A stretch of DNA of 64,000 bases from Polydactylus sextarius (Eukaryota > Chordata > Actinopteri > Polynemidae). The notes under the pieces were generated by a model. That model did not search any database and was not told the origin of the DNA. It worked only from the letters and a program-made list of their open reading frames with translations. Positions 34,870 through 48,000 of this stretch are shown here, one piece after another (position 1 is the first letter of the stretch; each line of letters opens with the position of its first letter). The position numbers and the translations under genes were made by a program. Location of the stretch: the NCBI GenBank assembly GCA_016801845.1, contig CM028921.1, forward strand, positions 11,632,275 through 11,696,274, in the 5' to 3' direction.

Positions 34870-34906
<37 letters not shown>

Positions 34907-34926
34907 ATATCAGTGTGTGTGTGTGT

Positions 34927-34957
<31 letters not shown>

Positions 34958-35250
34958 CAGGGAAGAGAGAGACAGAGAGGGAGAGACTGATACTGTGGAG
35001 GGAGTTGCTGTCTGGTAGCTCCTGCAGCTGACTCAGACTTTGCCCTAACTTTCCTATTCTCTGTCGGAGAGACACAGAGGTTGGTGGCTCACATACGGGA
35101 GGAAGGGGAGGAGGGGGGAGGCAGTTCAAGTGAGCACACACCCTTCTGCCTCTCCCACACTTGCCCCACCTCCCCTCCCACCCCACACAGCTTCTCTATT
35201 TCTCTCTCACCTCCCCCTTCCTTTCTCTACCAGAAGTGGAGGGTGAGAAG
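34769..35250 (-). promoter_or_regulatory. cd44: cd44 5' UTR and putative promoter
   Basis: Immediately upstream of the cd44 ATG. On the cd44 strand a TATAAA (34904-34909) lies about 135 bp upstream of the ATG. A perfect AP-1 site, TGACTCA, is at 35029-35035, and GA/GT tracts and purine-rich SP1-like sequence follow. The mammalian CD44 promoter is AP-1 responsive. The transcription start is not known. Confidence 0.45.
34876..34957. repeat. (GT)n then (GA)n tract in cd44 5' region
   Basis: GT repeat broken by TTTATATCA, then GA repeat. It lies 110-190 bp upstream of the cd44 ATG, within the promoter or 5' UTR. Confidence 0.9.
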
Positions 35251-36509
35251 GTAAAATAAGGAGAAGATAACATCTAATATCTTATGTCTGCCTCCTCATC
35301 CATGCACCCCCCTCACATACTCCCCTTATTCTTCATGTTTCTGACTGCAACAGTTTCTGAAAGACCATCTGGTCTTTTGTTTGATTCTCATTTCACTTTC
35401 AATTCAAGTGATTTTCTTGTCTCCACTCACAGACACACTCTGTTTTTCTTTCCTGCTGTATCTCACAACGTGATCCCGTGCCACCAAATGAAAGTGGTCA
35501 AATCCATTTCACATATCCATATCCATAGTGAAAAAATAAAAATAAAAATATCTCTCGCTTTCATTCATCCTCATCTCATTGGTTGACATACATGGACTAA
35601 ATGGGACAAATATGTTTAAAGATGCAAAAGCAAATAACTTATTTCAACCTTTGTCGACAACACATAGGAACGGCAAAATGATGAGCAGGAAAATCACATC
35701 TAGTAACGGATCCTGCAAAGGAATCCCAGCGCTATTTTCAAGATCCATTTTCCATGTCCACCATGAGAAACCCGTCACCGCTCTTACCTCAAGTTTAACG
35801 TTTCACTTCACCACATCAGCTAAGATGAGAAAGTTTGTTGTTATTGTAGTAATACAACAAAATTTTGTTTGACAGAAACCAGCAACAATAAATGACAAAT
35901 AAAACTGTATCATGCATTTTACTTAAAGTGTAGCGTAACGGGTATTTTACAATCCCCATGCAGGTCAGCTGAGGTTCTCAGAATCATCGCAGTGACAACA
36001 TCTCTTGTGTTGTCTGCATGTGGTGCAATATCTCAAATGAAAAAGTGTGACAAGAAAGCATGACTTCCTCACCAACCAACCATAAACAATGTCGAATGGC
36101 TCAGCATGTCTAGTGACTTTGTAGTCATGGGAACAGCACTCAGTTAAACTGATGTTACCTCTTCCTACAGCAAAAAGCGATTATTTCTACTATTATTTAT
36201 TATTATTGAATTTAAGTCAGAAAAAGTTATATGAGTATAGGGGCAAACAGGAAATCTGCACAGCAGAAGTGCACAGTAACAAGAATAACCATGTACAGCC
36301 ATGATAGAAGCTGTGATAGGTATTGAATCAACGTAAATAACAATCATTACTTTCGTTAGTTGGTACACAACATTTGCTATTCAGCAATAAGCACAAAGGA
36401 CTGAAAAGAGAATCAAAGGATTGAGTTTTGTTTGAGATTTTGACATTGAAATGGAAAAGTCACTAAATAGAAATGTAATTTATTACTCATTATACCTTAC
36501 ACTCATAAT

Positions 36510-36600
36510 ACCACATATTTCATGGTAATCCACCTCACTCTCATTTCACTCAAAACCACAAAGGTCAACATTATGATGCCACAAGAATGGAAGCAAATGG
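36510..36600. repeat. Diverged teleost dispersed-repeat fragment
   Basis: ATTTCATGGTAATCCA followed by ATTTCACTCAAAACCAC resembles the downstream half of the GCTAACATGCTAAC repeat family of fish genomes, a better copy of which lies at 12975. Judged from memory of the family pattern, not alignment. Confidence 0.4.
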
Positions 36601-38041
36601 TTTCCAAAAACATTTGGATACATTGCCAAATAGTAGTTACATTGGTCATATAGTAGCTGTTAGGATGTGTCATAGTCTGGACCAACTGGTCATAGTCTGT
36701 CATAGTCTGGATCAGCTCCCTACAACCAAGCTGAGTGCACCTTAACACAAATATTGCCAAGTATAATCTTCATGACACAATGATAAATGGAATTGGGGCA
36801 TCACTGATCACTTCACTGATCACTAGGAGGAGCCATCACTATGCTGCCCATCAGGATCCAAAGTCTCCTGCATTTATATGGTTCATAACAGGTCCTATGA
36901 TCCCACGGTCACTTATTACCCAGTTCTGAATATGTGTTCTCCCACATTCTCCTCCTACGTTCTCTGAGTTTTAAATACCACAGTTGGTACCTGAACTACT
37001 CACTGGGACTGGCCCCTTGATTTCCTTTAACCTTCTCTGACCTCCAGTTACAGGCAATCCACTATGAGAATATTACTGTCTAATGACTGAAGGTCTGTGG
37101 GCAGATAAAATAGGATACCATTTTATTATTTACACTGACTGTTGGTTATAATTTTTCACAGACTGTAACACATTTTCCAACTATTAAATTCACATGTCTT
37201 ATCACATCAGTATGAGTCACTTCCTACCCACAGATACAAGTAACTTCCTGTTTTGCTGTTGTCAAGGTGACATGTATTTGTTCAAGTAGCATTAACAGGA
37301 AGGAATAAGTATACATGTTAAAAAAAAAAAAAAAAAAAAAAAGTGGGAGGTTATATTTATTTCATGGTGTTGTTTTTTCCGTTGAGTAACATTGAATGTT
37401 TTTATTATACATTCAAAAAATAAGTCCTGCTGAGTGTGTTAATATGTGTTGTATTTTATAAAGATCATTAAATGTGATAGAAAAGTGACAGGAAAACTCA
37501 GACAGACAAGATTAAACAAGAATATTCAAGTGGAGAGGGAAAGCCATATAGAGTGGTAATTGTTGACGACGAATTGAGTTAATATATAACATTTTTTGTG
37601 ATTGATGCATCTTTTCTTCAAACAGAGGAAGATGAACAAAAGCTGGGTCAACAGTCCACTGCAATGGCATGAACAAAACTCTCAATCACTGTCAGTTTAA
37701 ACAAATAAAATCTACCTGTTCACCTCAGCTCAACTTGGCTAGTGTGAACATGAATGTAAAGTCATACTTCCCATTTAACTGTACAGTGACTTCTAAAGAA
37801 GAGGAATAAAGCCTATTTCATTCCCAGAAGAACACGAATGTCTGTTAGAAAACTAAAATAATTAAATAAATAAAACAAAATCTCCATGGTTATTATCTGA
37901 CTGTTCTCTGCTGTATGACAGCAGAGGTGAACAGCTGTATGTAGAGGATGACTGAACCCCCAATTAAATATCAGACTGCTGAGTCAGCCAGCGCACATCC
38001 AGAAATGAAAACAACATTTCTACAATGGTTACTCAGCGAGG

Positions 38042-38082
38042 ACACACACACACGCACGCGCGTGCACGTGCACGTGCACGCA
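38042..38082. repeat. Alternating purine-pyrimidine tract
   Basis: About 40 bp of CA, CG and TG steps, including GCGCGTGCACGTGCACGTGC. This composition favours Z-DNA. Confidence 0.7.
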
Positions 38083-40367
38083 TCAGACACCCTGGTGGTA
38101 ACGGCTGGCTAATGGCAACGCCTCAGCATTCCTCTCAGACAACGTGCCTTTTTCCTTCTGACCAGCGCAGTCGCTGGAATGCGAGTGCAAGAGTTCGTAA
38201 GATGTCCATATACGTACAGAGCAGCAAGATGAAAACCACCATTCACTGTCTAAACATGTGCCTGATACGAGAATTTGGTGGTATAATAATGAGAATCACA
38301 CGGTGTAAAGTCAGAAATATCAGTGCAGATATATCAGCTGGCAACAAAAACAATTAGATAAAAATTTACACTGATTTGAATCCACTTTCATTAAGAATTA
38401 TCAGATGTTTGATTGTTTCCTGTTACTGTACTTCTTGTAAAGTGAAGCCACTCAAGCAACCAGAAAGCCTTGTTGTAATCTGTGGTGTTGGTTTCTGAGG
38501 AGATGAGAGGTTGAGTGGTTGTCAGGAGTGTGTGTTGATTGTGTATATCTGGCTGACGGATGAGCGCTGCTGCCGTGAATGAGTCGGAGCGAGTGAGCTA
38601 TCCCAGCGTCATGGGAGGATGACTGAGTGCTTCAAAAGGCCGGGATTTGTGCAACAATAACAAGGCAATGGGTTTGCTTGTGTTTGGGTGCTGGGATGGC
38701 GGAGGGGGTGTGTTTGAACAGTGAGTGTCACAGTGGACTGACTCTATAGCCAACTGGAATGTCCTGTGTCACCCTGCATCTGGTCCGTACTTTCAGTCAG
38801 GACGGTGAAGATAAACTCCAGTAATGTGTCAGGTGACATGTTTGGAGATGCCACATTATACATATATGCCAGATTATACATTGTTTGAAAGTGTTAAGTC
38901 TTGTAATTCAATCTGTGCTAGTCAATTTAAGATCCAGCTGGTGACACAGAACATGTTAAATGGCTGAAGTGTTTTCCACGTAGATGTTTTATGTCTAATA
39001 AAATCAGTCTCTTATACTCAGTTGACTCACAAAGGTTGAGCAGAATAATAACGTAATAACAACAATATTGTCACAACTATTACTAACTTCTACATGTTAA
39101 GCAGTGAAGTAGAATTTTCACACAGATTTTCACATTACAAAATCGTTTCGGAGGAAGGGAGTGATAATTTCACACACTGCATCGCATGAACAATCTCCAC
39201 CCAAATTCGAAGATGACTAAATAAAGAAGTGCCGATAGCAAAGGGGAAATCGAAAGAACAAAAGACATCCTGCCATTAATGGTTGAACAAACTGAGCGTG
39301 AGATTAAGTGCTGCTTCTTACTTCTCACTGGATGTGCAACCAAAACTCCACAAATATAGAATTTACTACACTACTTACACTTCTGCTATTTGGACCAATA
39401 CATTTATTCATAAGACATTGTATCTGCAGGACATATCAGCACATCACATGTGTACACTCACTTTTGTTTCCATAGCAACTGCATCCATCACTCTGGACCA
39501 TGCTGTGTGTCCATGAGTCTGACCCACACGCTCGCTCAAACTGCTGCGATATCTTCAAGACAGTCCATCAAAACCTCAGCGGGAACAAATCTGATTCCTT
39601 TTGTCTGGCGTCTCTCTTTTCCAGCTGTTACACATAACAGGATCGCTGGGCACAGATTGGCAGACGGCAGACAGTAAATGTCAGGCTGTGACAGGAAATC
39701 CAAAGAAATGCCAGAATCTGTTTTTTTTTTTTTTTTCTGCTGCATTTGCAGAACTGATTTTCTTTTTTTTTAGGGCATTATAAAACTCCTCTACTTTACA
39801 GCTCCAGGCCCAAAATCTTCAACTACCTCTCAGCATTTTTAACACCGTTCTCCTGTCAGTCTACCGCAGGAGCTAAAAACACAAAATGTATGTTATACCC
39901 TGTGTGCTTGACTTGAGACAATTTCAAATGACATAGTGCAACGATGGCACAATTTAATAAGCAATTCCATATCAGATTCAATAAGGAAGAGTTAAGTGGG
40001 GATCAAGACAGAGGTAATGTCGGATGATATAATAGTGTCATAATAACAGAGATGTAATTTTTATGAAACTAAATGCTAAACAAATAAAGTCAATAAAAGA
40101 TGGTGATTATTCATATGCCCAATAAATGACAGCAATGAAAAAAAAAAAAATCTTGAGTCTTGTCTATGTTGTTGTATAGTGATTATGACTGGAGCTTAAA
40201 TGTTAAAGGGCACTTGTTTTTGTCCTCTCCACCCTTTTCTATGAGTGTGCCTTCAATCACCCTGGTAACCACCTCAGTGAAAGGTGTTTGTGTGTCTACG
40301 GAGCAGTAGCAGGTACACTGGAGAAAACAGCTGGACTGTGCCAGTCGCCTGCGTACCCTGTCCAAAG

Positions 40368-40393
40368 CCCTCCACCCACCCCCCCACCCCCCC

Positions 40394-40434
<41 letters not shown>
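40368..40434. repeat. C-tract plus (CA)n; G-quadruplex motif on - strand
   Basis: C-tracts of 3, 3, 7 and 10 bases separated by 1-4 bases, followed by about 19 CA units. The - strand therefore has four G-runs with short loops. Confidence 0.75.
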
Positions 40435-40436
<2 letters not shown>

Positions 40437-41137
40437 TAACACAGAATGCACACACATCTCTATCTGCACACATCTCTGATGCCACGGCAACCGCAGAACA
40501 AAATGTCCTGCTCTGCAGCCACTAAAAAAAGGATATTAAATGTGTGCAGAGTTGAAGTAAAAGCAGAGAAGTAGAAAGAACATTATTGAAGAAATGTTAC
40601 CTGTCACTCTGTTCTATTGCTGCCAGTATTATCTACTCACCTTAGGCAACTTATAAATAATTTATTTATTCTAGGTTTTAAAAACGTATAAAATCCATCA
40701 CATGCATTAGTGACTGCTGAGCATAAAGATTCTCATGATTAGACACTTTCCTTGTGAAATCTAGGAATCTAGATTTGGAATCTCTGTGATCTTTCTATAC
40801 TTCAGTACGGTAAACAAACTATACTAGACTGTTTATACATATCTAGGATGAGTGGTGCCCCACTGGTGCCGATACATATGTATGTAAACAGCTGTTCTGC
40901 TGACGCTCCCAGCAAAGATACACATCTGTCATGAGAGGTTGACCTGTATACTCAACCTGACAAATTATCCTAATTGGCTTCTTTGTATTATGTAATGTCT
41001 TTATATTTTGATTAAATGGAAACAGACACACATTTGTGGTTTACCTGCTGGCTGTGCTACATCATGTAGATGGAGAGAAACATGTTGTAATGTAGCATAC
41101 TGCGCACCCACACACACCTGAAGATTGAACAGTGGAT

Positions 41138-41183
41138 TTTATTGGCATCTGAACACACCAAAACCTAAATAACTGCATTTATT
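41138..41183 (-). promoter_or_regulatory. pdhx: Candidate pdhx poly(A) signals
   Basis: Two AATAAA motifs on the - strand, at 41178-41183 and 41138-41143, about 610-650 bp after the stop. Choice between them is not decidable from sequence. Confidence 0.35.
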
Positions 41184-41789
41184 CTGTATAGACATGGCTC
41201 TTGGAACATTTGTTTTAAGTTACGTTAAAGTTATTAACATGAAGACATACTTAAATTCTTGAATGGTGTTTGAATTTCATCAACAGGAAATGGTATGTAG
41301 GTCTAGCTTTGTTAAATAGTACACTGGTGATGATGTTCAGTAATAAATATCTGTCAGATATTTGCATAAGGGATTTTAAAGTTCTAAATTCTATGCAGTG
41401 GTATTAAAATATAGAACTTGAACTGGAATAATTACTTTATCTACATATACATACACAACACTGGTGCGATAGAACAACCGATCCCAATTAAAGTTTGTGG
41501 GATTCCACTCCTGTCTTGGTAATATGGTACCACTGCTCGCAAGAAGCCTAATTTAAATCCTCCATCACAAAGCCTGCTAATTATCAAAAGCCAGCCACAA
41601 ACGGAAGTTGACACCGTACACAACACTACTTAGCAAGCCTTAATGGTGAAGTCTAAACGGGAATCGTCTTGTTAAGAGCTTCTGCTTATGAGAGAACAAG
41701 TAAGGCTTTGTCATGAGGGTGTTTCTTGCTTCATCGTTCCAAACACTTGCACTCATCTTTCCCACTTTTTTTGTTTTTTTGTTTTTCTT

Positions 41790-42045
41790 TTAGGTTAGGG
41801 TCATGCGTTGCGGTTGTTCTAGGTTGGCGCGGAATTTGTCGAGAAATCGCGAGGCCAGCTCGTCGTCCACTAGCCGCCCGTCGCTGGACAGTGTAACCGT
41901 CATCAGCTGCTGGGTGCCCAGGCTTTGGCCGTCCTCGCACAGTCGCAGCTCGGCCCTGGAAGTCCCCACGGCGAGGATACACGCCTGAGGAGGGTTGATC
42001 ACAGCGCTGAAGCCGCTGATACCAAACATCCCTAGGTTCGATATA
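41790..42045 (-). CDS. pdhx: pdhx exon 11: C-terminus of core domain
   Basis: Encodes ISNLGMFGISGFSAVINPP, QACILAVGTSRAEL, LMTVTLSSDGRLVDDELA and RMTLT then TAA. The E2 active-site His-Arg-x-x-Asp-Gly is replaced by Gly-Arg-x-x-Asp-Asp, the non-catalytic form expected of PDHX. Confidence 0.95.
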
Positions 42046-45000
42046 CTGCCACACAGAGAAAGGTAAGACAGGGAGGAAAGAAGAGACGGTGCACAGATTA
42101 CATCATTAGTCAAGATTAGCAGTGAAGACAATGCATAAAAATGAACTAAGTGGATATAATGGTGATTCTGTGAGTGAAGAAAAAATGAGAGGGTGAATTA
42201 AGTGCATAATATAATTGGCTGTGAACATCTTATTTTTATGAAGTACAATAAAATTAATGCATCTGCACCAGCCTCCAAATCTCCGCCTGAATGCTGCGTA
42301 TGGTGAGTAAGACTGACCTGAGGGCAGTTTGCTGTTTGCCTTAATGAGAATTGTAGCTTAGGGAAATGGGGGAAAATGAATAGAGGAAGGGCGTACACGC
42401 GTTTCCTCAGGAGAACAAAGAGGGCTGCATATGCACAGGAATTCATCGTTCCTGTCTGACACAGAAACCCCATTTATGTCTCAATGACACCATTAATTCT
42501 AATGAGCTGAAAAGCTTCCCTTCCACTTTTCTGCAATTGATGGCGCAGTAACTAATGGTTCCTGTCACCCTAGACCACATTCAATTCAGGATCACATGAT
42601 ATGTAGAATATGCATTATATATTGACTCTGTGAAACCAGATTTAAACCATAATAGAGGACATTCATGATATATCTTATCACTATGAAAGAAAAGGAAATT
42701 GTGAAACAGAATTAGATAAAATGGCCTCAGTTTCCAGAGATTAAAAAAAAAAAAAAAAAAAAGATCACTGAACTGATTAAGCCACATGATAGAGGAACAA
42801 CTAGAAAACAACAAGCCATGATATTTTTTTTTTTTGAATATCATGACTTTTCCCATAATGCCTCTGTGTTTCTCAAGTTTACCTGAATGAGCCTCCCTGG
42901 TACTCCTCAGGCAGTAGTTTCCCATCTCGAGCCTTCTGTGCCAACGCCTACAGGAAAAACTTTATCAGTCATCGATTTTATCACCAGAGTTGCTGATTTG
43001 TGCATGTGAAAAAAGGCATAAACACACACATTACTGGCTATGACTGCTGTTCACAATGACAAGTCTTCTCTCTACCATAAATGTTTGAATAGTTTTGGGC
43101 CTGTTCATAAAACGGAGGTTGAGATATTTCATAAGAATAAGTGAAAACTACAACCTAATGTTCAATATAAGTAAAACCAAAGAGCTCATGTTGCTTCTGT
43201 TTAAATGTTTTCTAATCAGTTCATCCATGAGTCTAAATGAACTCTTTTTAAAGAAAGTCCCCGCAAGGTGTTCTGAGATATTGAGTTCACAAGAACGTGA
43301 TGGACGTACGACCTGAAAACATCACGCTTCCGGCGATGGATTTCACCGGTGTGGAGGCACGAAAATGATTTACCATCTAATCACAACCACTGACATAAAT
43401 GCAAACTATCAGAGAATGTGAAGCCAAATGAGGAGCAGGAAACTGAAAACACACAGAGAGAAGATGAGGCACCTGATAAGAAAACTGACATTAGTGCAGC
43501 TAGGTTGCATCAGAGCAGGAATAAAAGTGGAAATGTTTGGGAGGAAATGTGAGAAAGTTTACAAGTTGAGAACATTATGATTGAATATTATTGTTTTGAA
43601 TCGATGTTGGAAACGTATCATTAAAGTCAATTTCTTTTCAAGTCCATATTCAGCATGAACTTTGTTCAAATGGAAATGTTTTTTTTTTTTTTTTTTTCCC
43701 AAATCGCACACATGTAACCATTTCATCACATCCACTGCTTTAGAACAACTAGTCTTTAATGTTACATATTATGTTACATATTATAGCATTCAGCAAATAC
43801 TGGATACAATAATAAAGGGTTGTCTAAAGTCAAAAGAGAGGAAAATTATGGAAACTAGAAATAAAAGGGGTTTGGCAGAGTTAATTAAAGTAGCGGATTA
43901 AATTAAAAAAAAGGTTGTTACAATAAAGCTATAAATAGCCTTTACTGTATTCTACTGCAGAACTTCAACTGGAAGACAGAGTACAGTCATAAATGCACAA
44001 TTTGAGTAATACCACCAGACATACTTTCACCCTTGCCAAGCTGAAACTGAATCTGTCATTACAATGACTGCACCTGTTCCTAATTCTACTCCAGCTACTG
44101 GCAGTATGATTATCACTGCAGCTGTTTTTACTCATATCACTGCTTCTGTTACTATAACTCACACTTAAATTCAAAGACAACACTGTTCAGGTAACACTGT
44201 GTCATTACATTAAAAAGCAGCCTTGGTATTATTTCACTCCAAAGCTCTGTAAGGCTGCTGAGTCAAAATCACATCTTCATAGAAATATCACAGCTATAAA
44301 TAAGGGCCTTGAACATATTGAGAATATTAGATTGGGTCACTGCTACTGAGGAACATTTTGTTCATTATACTGATCCTCAGAAACTGAGAGTATGTTTGTG
44401 TGTGTGAGTGAATGACTGTCTGTCCCCAGCTGCTGACTGTGAGCAGGGAGAAAGAGTTGACCGTTGTTGCTTTGTGGTCCACCTGTGCTCGGTGACAACT
44501 CAGACCTGCAATCTAACAACCCAAAAATCAAACTATCCCAAATCCAATCTATCCAGCTGATTTGAAAAGACTGTTTGTACTCTTCACAATCTGTTGGATA
44601 ACAGGAAAAAAATGCAATAAAGTTGTAGCCAGAGGGCCGAGATGAGAGCGACTCCACAGATGCCCACAGAATGTGTTCTCTCATACAGCTCGGCTAATGT
44701 CAGGCCTCAGCTTCCTTATCTATTCCCACGTAGAAACAACAGCAAACCACTGTGTCTTCACCTGCAGTGGTGCTCTCAACACTCCCACAGCTTGAAGTTA
44801 TGAACACAGTTATGACTCAAGAAGGCTTTAGGAGACAATTCTCACAGATTTCCTATTATTATATTGTAACAGAACGGTTTACAATGGTTTCGTCTTTCAT
44901 TCTCTTACAACCCTGACACTTACCTTTGCGTTAGCTGAGATCTCCTGGACTCCTTTGTTGGCAGCGTCCTTAATGATGGGAGTGATGAGGCCTTTATCTG

Positions 45001-48000
45001 TCGCTACAGCAATTGAAATGTGGATTGAATCAAGTGCATGGGGTCCATCCCCGACCCAGGTCACATTTACTTCTGGCATCTCCTAGTAAGTAAAAAAAAA
45101 GTCAAAGGTTAGCTCAGGTTCTGAGAGGGATAACTAATTTTTTTTTTATTTATTTTTGTATCTTCTGATTCTTTAAACATATCACCGTTAGCCAAGTCAA
45201 GCTAGCCTAAAAACATATTTACTCTGAAGATATTGATTAATCTTCTGTGGTGGAGTGTTACTCTAAATTGCATAACATCTGTGTTGAACTAACAGGTTAT
45301 AAACACAGAAAAATGTCATCTGCCCACAAAAAGTACAGCGCACCATAAGCTGATACACATCAGTTTGTTCAAAAAGGTGAAAACTGGCCTCAGTCGCCAC
45401 TTCCCTCTGCACTCAGGTGAACTCAGGAGAAAGCTTACTTGCTTTGGCCAGTATTTTGTTGTTACACTGTTACATAAGTGAATCACATAACTCAGTTTAC
45501 AGCAGTAACCAAAGAGGCATTTTGGCCATGCGAGACGTTGCACTAACAGTAAGACATGGTGTCTTGATGATGAGATAACCTTGTGGAGCTTTGGCATTTT
45601 TCGCTCATGTTAACCGGAGAACATACACGTGTACGTTCCACATTCCTCCCTTTTACTGTTACTGACACTTGGTGCTGCTGCCTCACATGGCACTGGTTTA
45701 TGCACGTATTCCTACAGTTTGTGTGACGCAGTGCTGATTGTGCATGACATCTGGTACATGTAAATGCTCATAGTTGACTCATATTACATGAAGCAGATAC
45801 ATAATTTCAGTATAAGTGATAAAAAAAAGTCTCACACGTCAAATGACGTGTAAGACATTCTGCGCTGGAATAACTACATTTCCGGTGGACAACATCTATT
45901 TTAAAAACTCTAGTTACTTTATCCGCAGTCTTCATTGAGAAATACAAATTCTTTCTTTCTGTCTTTCATCTTCCGTTAGGAAACTGTGAAGTGGAGGAGG
46001 TAAATTTCCATGTATTGATGGAAAAGACAAGTTAATGAATGAATGATGAAATAGTGGGGTCTACATTGAATCTCATCTCACAGTGACCGGGTTATTAGCA
46101 GCGGTTGACTCACCGCATGACCAAGTTAGCAACAAACACAACAGTGACAACTGACAACTGTTGTGTAGGACATCATTTACAGTATGAACTGTGTCTACAG
46201 GCTTTAATAGCACCTACACACATGGGAAGACATACAGCTGTTTGAAGGGAGGCGGTAAATTGAACAGGATATTATAAACGTACACACATTAGATGATGAA
46301 TAAATAAATGCTTGGCTTGAAACTGATATAGGGGGGTTCCCGATGATACTTACTTTAAGTGTAACAGCAGCTGCCTTGATGATGAAATCATTCACTGAGA
46401 CTTTGATCTGCTCTGAAGAGACAAAGACACAGTATGTGAGCCTGATTCAAGCTCTAATGCACATCAGCGCTAGTGAATTATGTTTATTAGCATTGACGGC
46501 TGATATGAGTCGGTCTGGTAAGTGATGTCTATATACAGGCAAAGACAGATATGTGAAAGAGATAAACACGTGGCCACATATACTGTATTAAGACCTATGA
46601 CATGTGACACTGCATGAAGCAGCTTGTTTAGGTGTTTTCTAAATGGAAAATAATAGCAAAGTGTTGATAGGAAACGAATGATGCTACACACTCCTTCGGT
46701 TGGAACTAAATAAATCCCCTATCACGTTGACCTCTACCTCAGCTCGCTCTGCTTCCCTTCACTGTGTGTGACAGCAGCAGACTGAGCGGCTTTGACCTGG
46801 CATCACTGCCAACTGCCACCAGCGTACGTTAGCGCTCTACCGGACAGTTATGAATGATGTGAGCAGGAAGATTAATGAGCAAACCGTGAAATCGTGCTGC
46901 TCCAGAACAATGAGAGCCCACAAAAAACAACCGGAGAGAAAGGATCCCTCGTACACGCACAACACTGTTAATAGGTCTGAAATGACCTGAAAAGAGAGAA
47001 AGGACCCAGAGAGATTTTCTGTTTGATAGTCGGGTAACGTTAAGCTAAAAAAACTCAAATATGTAAGTGTTCAAAAATAGCAAACTAACTAAGCAATCTC
47101 ACTATATCAACATGAGAATGGTCCAGGGTAAACATTGGGTATTATTTAAGGAATCCATAAAAAGCAGCCGTTAAGGATAAATAGTCTCTTGGCTTAATAT
47201 GGTAAAATGTTTAAAAGTGACTGTTGATACATTTCTTCTTAAAAACATACACATCCTGAAAGGTGTTGCACAAGAAGTTGTGGTTTGCTCACAGCTGCAG
47301 GGGCGGATGTGAAGCAGAGCAAAAGCCAAAAACATGAGGAACACGCTGCTCTCATTCATATTTTATTTAATATTCCAGGTATAGCAGACTTACACTATGC
47401 AAACAGTACCGGTACCATCCTTTCTGACACTATATGGAACAGAAATAGACAGAAATATTTTCTTTCACCACACCTTAATCATATCTGTTCTTTTGATGTT
47501 TGTCTTTATCATGAATACTGTCATTTATCACACAGGGTGTACCAAAGTGTCAACATTACAATCGATTTGAAACACTCTGAACCACAGAGAAAAGGATTAT
47601 TCTGGTGGAATACTTTGCTACAAGCACAAAAAAAACAACTACGTCGATGAAAACACACCGCTATGAATGAAACCCGAATTTGGTTGCGAACTTGTTTGTT
47701 GAAATAATTTCCTGTGTCAAGAGGAATGGTACTTTTTTTTTTGAGCAAGCAGCAGCAGCCACACCCAAGCAGTCAAATGTGAGAAACTACAGATTAGTGG
47801 CATGTGCTTTGATTAATTGAGCGTCGTCACATATTGCAATGTATGTGCAAGTGGAGACGATATGATCAGTGTCACACATGGATGTTTCTAAGCCTCATGA
47901 TGGCTCCCCTGTTCTTCTTTGTTTATATCCACTTCATTCTGCATGTGTGTGTGAACCAGATGAACGTGACCACTCAGACTCAGAGGACATGTACAGCAAG

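Larger units (their letters stand above)
35251..41137. other. Gene-free interval between cd44 and pdhx
   Basis: No exon recognised on either strand. It holds a diverged dispersed-repeat fragment near 36510, an alternating purine-pyrimidine tract near 38042, X-box-like sites at 39466 and 40478, a C-tract/CA repeat at 40368-40434, and poly-A runs. Enhancers of cd44 may lie here, but none can be shown from sequence alone. Confidence 0.6.
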
